Origin: Mucilaginibacter pineti
Lineage (GTDB): Bacteria > Bacteroidota > Bacteroidia > Sphingobacteriales > Sphingobacteriaceae
DNA length: 64,000 nt
Assembly: GCF_900101875.1 (NCBI RefSeq)
Contig: NZ_FNAI01000010.1
Span: forward strand, 186,001-250,000
Reading direction: 5' to 3'
Part shown: one piece after another, positions 60,860 to 64,000 of the stretch
Layout: the number at the start of each line of letters is the position of its first letter
Numbering within the stretch: position 1 is the stretch's first letter
The notes under the pieces: generated by a model
The model's database searches: none
Seen by the model: the letters and a program-made list of their open reading frames with translations, nothing else
Told to the model about the DNA's origin: nothing
Position numbers and translations under genes: made by a program

Positions 60860-61090
60860 TTAAGAGAAAGATGCTTCGTTGGTTTTGTTTACCTCGTTTT
60901 GAACGCGTCTTTTACCATAACTGATGGCAGCGGTACAAAGTAGGATGCAAAAAATTAAAGCAATTTCAATTGCAACGTGTGCTAAAGGAATTTGATCTGG
61001 ATTTTTTGACAACATCACACCGGCATCGGGCAGAAGTAAGCCAAATAGGGGAAAACAAAAAAACATTCTCAATATTATTAATTTTTCCAT
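60860..61090 (-). CDS. Small membrane protein, paralogue of the gene at 63029
   Basis: A 76-residue protein from the ATG at 61090. Two membrane helices (about 8-26 and 38-60), with RMFFCFPLFGLLLPDAG and IEIALIFCILLCTAAISYG. The protein at 63029 has FRIFAYFPLAGLLLPDI and IEAFLLLSIAICTAGIWYA. The pair are clearly related. Function unknown. Confidence 0.65.
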   Translation of the reverse strand: MEKLIILRMFFCFPLFGLLLPDAGVMLSKNPDQIPLAHVAIEIALIFCILLCTAAISYGKRRVQNEVNKTNEASFS

Positions 61091-61347
61091 AATTATTAAC
61101 ATTTAGTATGATTGTGCTAAGGTACTCATTATTTTATTACGAATTAAATAAAATTTTAAACTTTTCTTAAACACAAGTTAAAAACGGTTTTGTTTTAACT
61201 TTTTTTAAGTTTTTCAATTGTAAGGGTGATGGTTTATGTATGTATCTTATAATGAATGGTTTAACGTAATAGCCAAAAGATAATATAATTAACAACTATA
61301 GGTTGTATAGCGCTGAAACCATCAAAATAAAGTGAAAATAGGAGCGC

Positions 61348-61680
61348 TTATTTACCGCGAGGCATAAAAATAATAATACAGGCACCCATTACTGCAACGG
61401 CAGCGCCAATTATATCGTACTTATCGGGTTTAAAACCATCAACTTTCCAGGCCCATATGAGGGCCATTATAATGAAGAAACCGCCATAAGCTGCATATAC
61501 CCTCCCAAAACCGGCCGATTGCCAGGTGGCAACCACGCCATACAGCGCTAAAACTATGCCGCCTGCAATGCCGTACCATAAAGGCTTATCTTCCTTTAAC
61601 CAAAGCCATACCAAATAACCGCCGCCAATTTCAAATAAACCGGCAAGTATAAAGATGGCTATGGAGCGGAGGATGTTCAT
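61348..61680 (-). CDS. ynfA: YnfA/UPF0060-family membrane protein
   Basis: A 110-residue, four-helix inner-membrane protein: IFILAGLFEIGGGYLVWLWL, then GGIVLALYGVVATWQ, FGRVYAAYGGFFIIMALIWAWKVDGFKPDKYDIIGAAV. The sequence matches YnfA throughout and has normal length. YnfA-like proteins are small multidrug-resistance-like transporters. Confidence 0.95.
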   Translation of the reverse strand: MNILRSIAIFILAGLFEIGGGYLVWLWLKEDKPLWYGIAGGIVLALYGVVATWQSAGFGRVYAAYGGFFIIMALIWAWKVDGFKPDKYDIIGAAVAVMGACIIIFMPRGK

Positions 61681-61870
61681 GGTTACAAATTAGGCAATGA
61701 TATATACTTTAAAGCTAAATTTTCTGTTATAATATATTCCGGACATGAAGATTTTAATGCAGGTAATTAAGTAGTTAGAAAACAATACAATACTTGTTAT
61801 GGTTTCTATACTAATTATGGTAATTAAAATAAAGTTATTACATTTGTATAGAAACTTTAAAAATACACAA

Positions 61871-62026
61871 ATGGAACATGTAATTAAAACTACTGGTTCT
61901 GAATCGAAAAGATTTTCTAATCCTATCATTCAAATGATTGAGGATAAAAAGAGAATTATTCAGGCCATTAAAAATGGCGAAAGCTTATCTACGCTAAAAG
62001 GGATTAAAATTGTCTCTCCTTTATAG
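61871..62026 (+). CDS. Small protein of overlapping two-gene module
   Basis: A 51-residue protein: EHVIKTTGSESKRFSNPIIQ, then MIEDKKRIIQAIKNGESLSTLKGIKIVSPL. The last codons overlap the next gene by 17 nt. Size and overlap suit an antitoxin-like or adaptor protein. Confidence 0.55.
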   Translation: MEHVIKTTGSESKRFSNPIIQMIEDKKRIIQAIKNGESLSTLKGIKIVSPL

Positions 62027-62495
62027 TTTTAAAACTAACGAAGATGGGTCATATAGTTTCACTTCAGATCAAGGCAATAATTTTTTAATATACTTCTCAG
62101 AAAGTCCGATGCCTGATGACGAGGGCAATAATCATATAATTTACAATTTAGGGTTTAGCAGAGATGGGGGGCATTCTTGCATTCCATTTTCATCTAAGTA
62201 CGATGAAGGTGTACGAGATACCATTATGTCTGTAATTAATGACTTTTTTGAAAAGAACGACCATAAAGCAATTATTTATTTTTGCTTTGGAGATGATGGT
62301 TATTCAAGGCACAGGAAAATAGTCTTTAACCAATGGTCTAAAGATTTAAACAATGATATTGAGAAGCATGACAAAATTATTCCCTATGAAGGGACTCCCT
62401 TATTTAGTTCCTTAATGATTGTTAGTAGTAATCCATTAAAGAATTTAATTTTAAACTCATTTAACAAATTCTTACAAGAGATATATAACAGTTAA
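62010..62495 (+). CDS. DUF6169-like hypothetical protein
   Basis: A 161-residue protein, TTG start at 62010 overlapping the previous stop. It has YSFKTNEDGSYSFTSDQGNNF, IIYNLGFSRDGG and the KAIIYFCFGDDGYSRHRKIVFNQW core, a pattern I recall from a Bacteroidota family of unknown function linked to small upstream genes. Translation coupling to the small gene suggests a toxin-antitoxin-like pair; not proven. Confidence 0.6.
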   Translation: MSLLYSFKTNEDGSYSFTSDQGNNFLIYFSESPMPDDEGNNHIIYNLGFSRDGGHSCIPFSSKYDEGVRDTIMSVINDFFEKNDHKAIIYFCFGDDGYSRHRKIVFNQWSKDLNNDIEKHDKIIPYEGTPLFSSLMIVSSNPLKNLILNSFNKFLQEIYNS

Positions 62496-62687
62496 TCTAC
62501 CAAAGGAGTCATATTTTTTCGAATTAATATAAATTTAATGAACTGGTTAGGCTTATGCCCTTTTAGTATTAGTATAACAATTTGTTGAATTTGCAATACG
62601 TTAAAACACCCTTAATTTAGGGTTAAAACACTCACTCTTAAAGTTTGCATATGTGTGTATAGCGCAATAGCTTTGTGTAAACAGCCT

Positions 62688-62924
62688 ATGAAATCTTTCG
62701 AACTCCAGGTTAACCAAAAAACGTACAAGATAATTAAGTTGCTTACTGCAAAAGCTACCTATAGCGTTTTTAATTATTCTTCATTTTATACCATAGCCAA
62801 AATTGATACCGACAGGTGGGAAGTGGTTGAACATCGTTTTGGCGATCAGGAAATTCCGCTGCAGCAAATAGGTCAGGGCATTGATAATTATATTGGACTG
62901 CAATCAGGAGCCTTTACAGCTTAA
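62688..62924 (+). CDS. Small hypothetical protein
   Basis: A 78-residue protein from the ATG at 62688: KSFELQVNQKTYKIIKLLTA, then FTIAKID-like SSFYTIAKIDTDRWEVVEH. Beta-rich, soluble, typical of small Bacteroidota proteins with an FxVxxxxYxI start. Function unknown. Confidence 0.6.
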   Translation: MKSFELQVNQKTYKIIKLLTAKATYSVFNYSSFYTIAKIDTDRWEVVEHRFGDQEIPLQQIGQGIDNYIGLQSGAFTA

Positions 62925-63028
62925 CTTATAATTTGATTTCTTTTAATGAAAATTTAATTTTCTTATCAGGTAAAATGTATTGGTTTGTATTCCTGAAAGT
63001 TGTATATTGCATCATCAAATTGTTAGGT

Positions 63029-63265
63029 ATGGAAGAGTTAGCAATTTTCAGAATATTTGCCTATTTTCCGTTAGCAGGCTTGTTACTGCCCGATATTTCA
63101 TCGTTGCTGGTACAATCGTCAGTATATATACCTTATAGTCACATTTATATAGAAGCATTTTTACTATTAAGCATTGCAATTTGTACAGCCGGTATTTGGT
63201 ATGCCGAAAGTATGCAGGAAATAAAAGATACACCAAAAAGCGGCTCGCCATCAATACAGGGGTAG
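63029..63265 (+). CDS. Small membrane protein, paralogue of the gene at 60860
   Basis: A 78-residue protein from the ATG at 63029 (a longer frame from 62933 is less likely). Two membrane helices: RIFAYFPLAGLLLPDISSLL and IEAFLLLSIAICTAGIW. An intrinsic terminator follows at 63325. Unknown function. Confidence 0.65.
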   Translation: MEELAIFRIFAYFPLAGLLLPDISSLLVQSSVYIPYSHIYIEAFLLLSIAICTAGIWYAESMQEIKDTPKSGSPSIQG

Positions 63266-63324
63266 GCTGCAGGCATTTAAACGTATAAACAATTATAAAC
63301 CTATATCTGTTTAATGCCCCTATT

Positions 63325-63351
63325 GCCCGGCTATCTGAGCCGGGCTTTTTT
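63325..63351 (+). terminator. Intrinsic terminator
   Basis: Perfect 8-bp stem GCCCGGCT / AGCCGGGC, loop ATCTG, followed by six T. Confidence 0.9.
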
Positions 63352-63438
63352 ATGCGGTAATAATTTTTAATTGGGCGGGCTATTATATTATAATATTTAG
63401 GAAGTTAAAAATTGAGGTTTTTTCATATTTTTACTGTA

Positions 63439-64000
63439 ATGAACCTTAACAATCAAACCCCCGGCAATCTGCTAAATGCAAACGGTACGCCGTACCATAA
63501 ATCGTCCAGTGCTTATTTAAAAGTTATGCTAACGCTTATGTTTACCTGCTTGTTGGGTACGGCAATGGCGCAATGGCGGTCGCACGGGAATCTTACATAC
63601 GGTGGTGGTGGCAATGGGGCTTCCAACTTCGACTCGGGTTTAGCCCTTAGTTTTGGCGCAGCGTATGATGCACCCCTTGGAGATTTTGGGCAGTTTTTTA
63701 AACCGGCGGTAAATTACAACGTGAGCCTGTTAAACTATTTTGAAGATTTTACCGTGGGCTTAACCCTTGGTTATCATTCCTATAAACCCAAAGACCAAAT
63801 ATCTTACGATACGGGCGATGCTACTGACGGAACTACAGACGTTATTGATATTTCTGTTGCCTATAAAAATTTTAAAGTTTACTCGGCTTATTTAAGCGGT
63901 GTTTACAATATAAACCTTGCCGATGATTTTAGGGTTTACCTGGGAGCCAACTTAGGTACATACCATACCCAATCGGCCTTTAGCTATATTGTTGATGATG
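63439..64000 (+). CDS. Outer-membrane beta-barrel protein, 3'-partial
   Basis: The reading frame is open from the ATG at 63439 to the window end, at least 187 residues. A long basic N-terminus leads to a signal-like segment (LTLMFTCLLGTAMAQ, about residues 31-45), then alternating strands with SFGAAYDAPLGDFGQFFKPAVNYNV, FTVGLTLGYHSYKPK and YKNFKVYSAYLSGVYNI typical of Bacteroidota outer-membrane barrel (OmpA/OMP_b-brl-like) proteins. The stop lies beyond the window. Confidence 0.75.
   Translation, partial: MNLNNQTPGNLLNANGTPYHKSSSAYLKVMLTLMFTCLLGTAMAQWRSHGNLTYGGGGNGASNFDSGLALSFGAAYDAPLGDFGQFFKPAVNYNVSLLNYFEDFTVGLTLGYHSYKPKDQISYDTGDATDGTTDVIDISVAYKNFKVYSAYLSGVYNINLADDFRVYLGANLGTYHTQSAFSYIVDD

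Overview
The window comes from a Bacteroidota genome, most likely Sphingobacteriaceae (Mucilaginibacter/Pedobacter-like). The reasons are a CTnDOT-type tra operon, TAnnTTTG promoter boxes upstream of tRNA genes, a type IX secretion C-terminal domain on a large surface protein, ParS/RES-type and T9SS-type Bacteroidota families, and few Shine-Dalgarno sites. The genus is an inference from general look, not from a search.

Region 1 (1-17.6 kb) is the right end of an integrative conjugative element (ICE). A collinear transfer operon (traF, traG, three TraI-like secreted proteins, traJ, traK, a TraL-position protein, traM, traN) is followed by two paralogous accessory proteins, a winged-helix-like protein and an excisionase-like HTH protein. 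Next come a structured non-coding region of about 530 nt, a 516-residue reverse transcriptase, and a convergent tyrosine integrase. The integrase faces the 3' end of a tRNA-Lys gene, the probable attachment site. The reverse transcriptase with its structured leader looks like cargo: an 'unknown group' antiviral RT (DRT-like) with its own ncRNA. This is the most promising system in the window.

Region 2 (17.7-19.2 kb) is chromosomal: a BNR/Asp-box repeat protein and two tRNA-Leu genes (CAG and GAG).

Region 3 (19.2-45.2 kb, minus strand) is a siphovirus-like structural cluster: terminase small and large subunits, a tail-chaperone pair with a -1 slippery heptamer, tail/baseplate proteins, tape measure, ClpP-like protease, capsid, tail-tube-like protein, portal, fibres, and a holin/endolysin cassette. 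I see no integrase, replication gene or repressor inside it, so it is a decayed prophage, a satellite-like element or a gene-transfer-agent-like element. Between baseplate and tape-measure genes lies a rearranged stretch with three paralogous membrane proteins behind near-identical promoter repeats, truncated copies of tape-measure N-termini, and three tiny antisense genes of one family. A 14-bp palindrome recurs five times, at four of them just upstream of phage start codons.

Region 4 (45.2-64 kb) is mostly chromosomal. It holds a ParS/RES toxin-antitoxin pair with a 30-bp palindromic operator, a BamA-like barrel, a lipoprotein, an RRM protein, a 1297-residue NHL-repeat T9SS protein, and a GNAT. 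It also holds an S24 repressor with small phage-control-like genes, an XRE protein, a large TPR protein, YnfA, several small membrane or hypothetical proteins, and the start of an outer-membrane barrel protein cut by the window edge.
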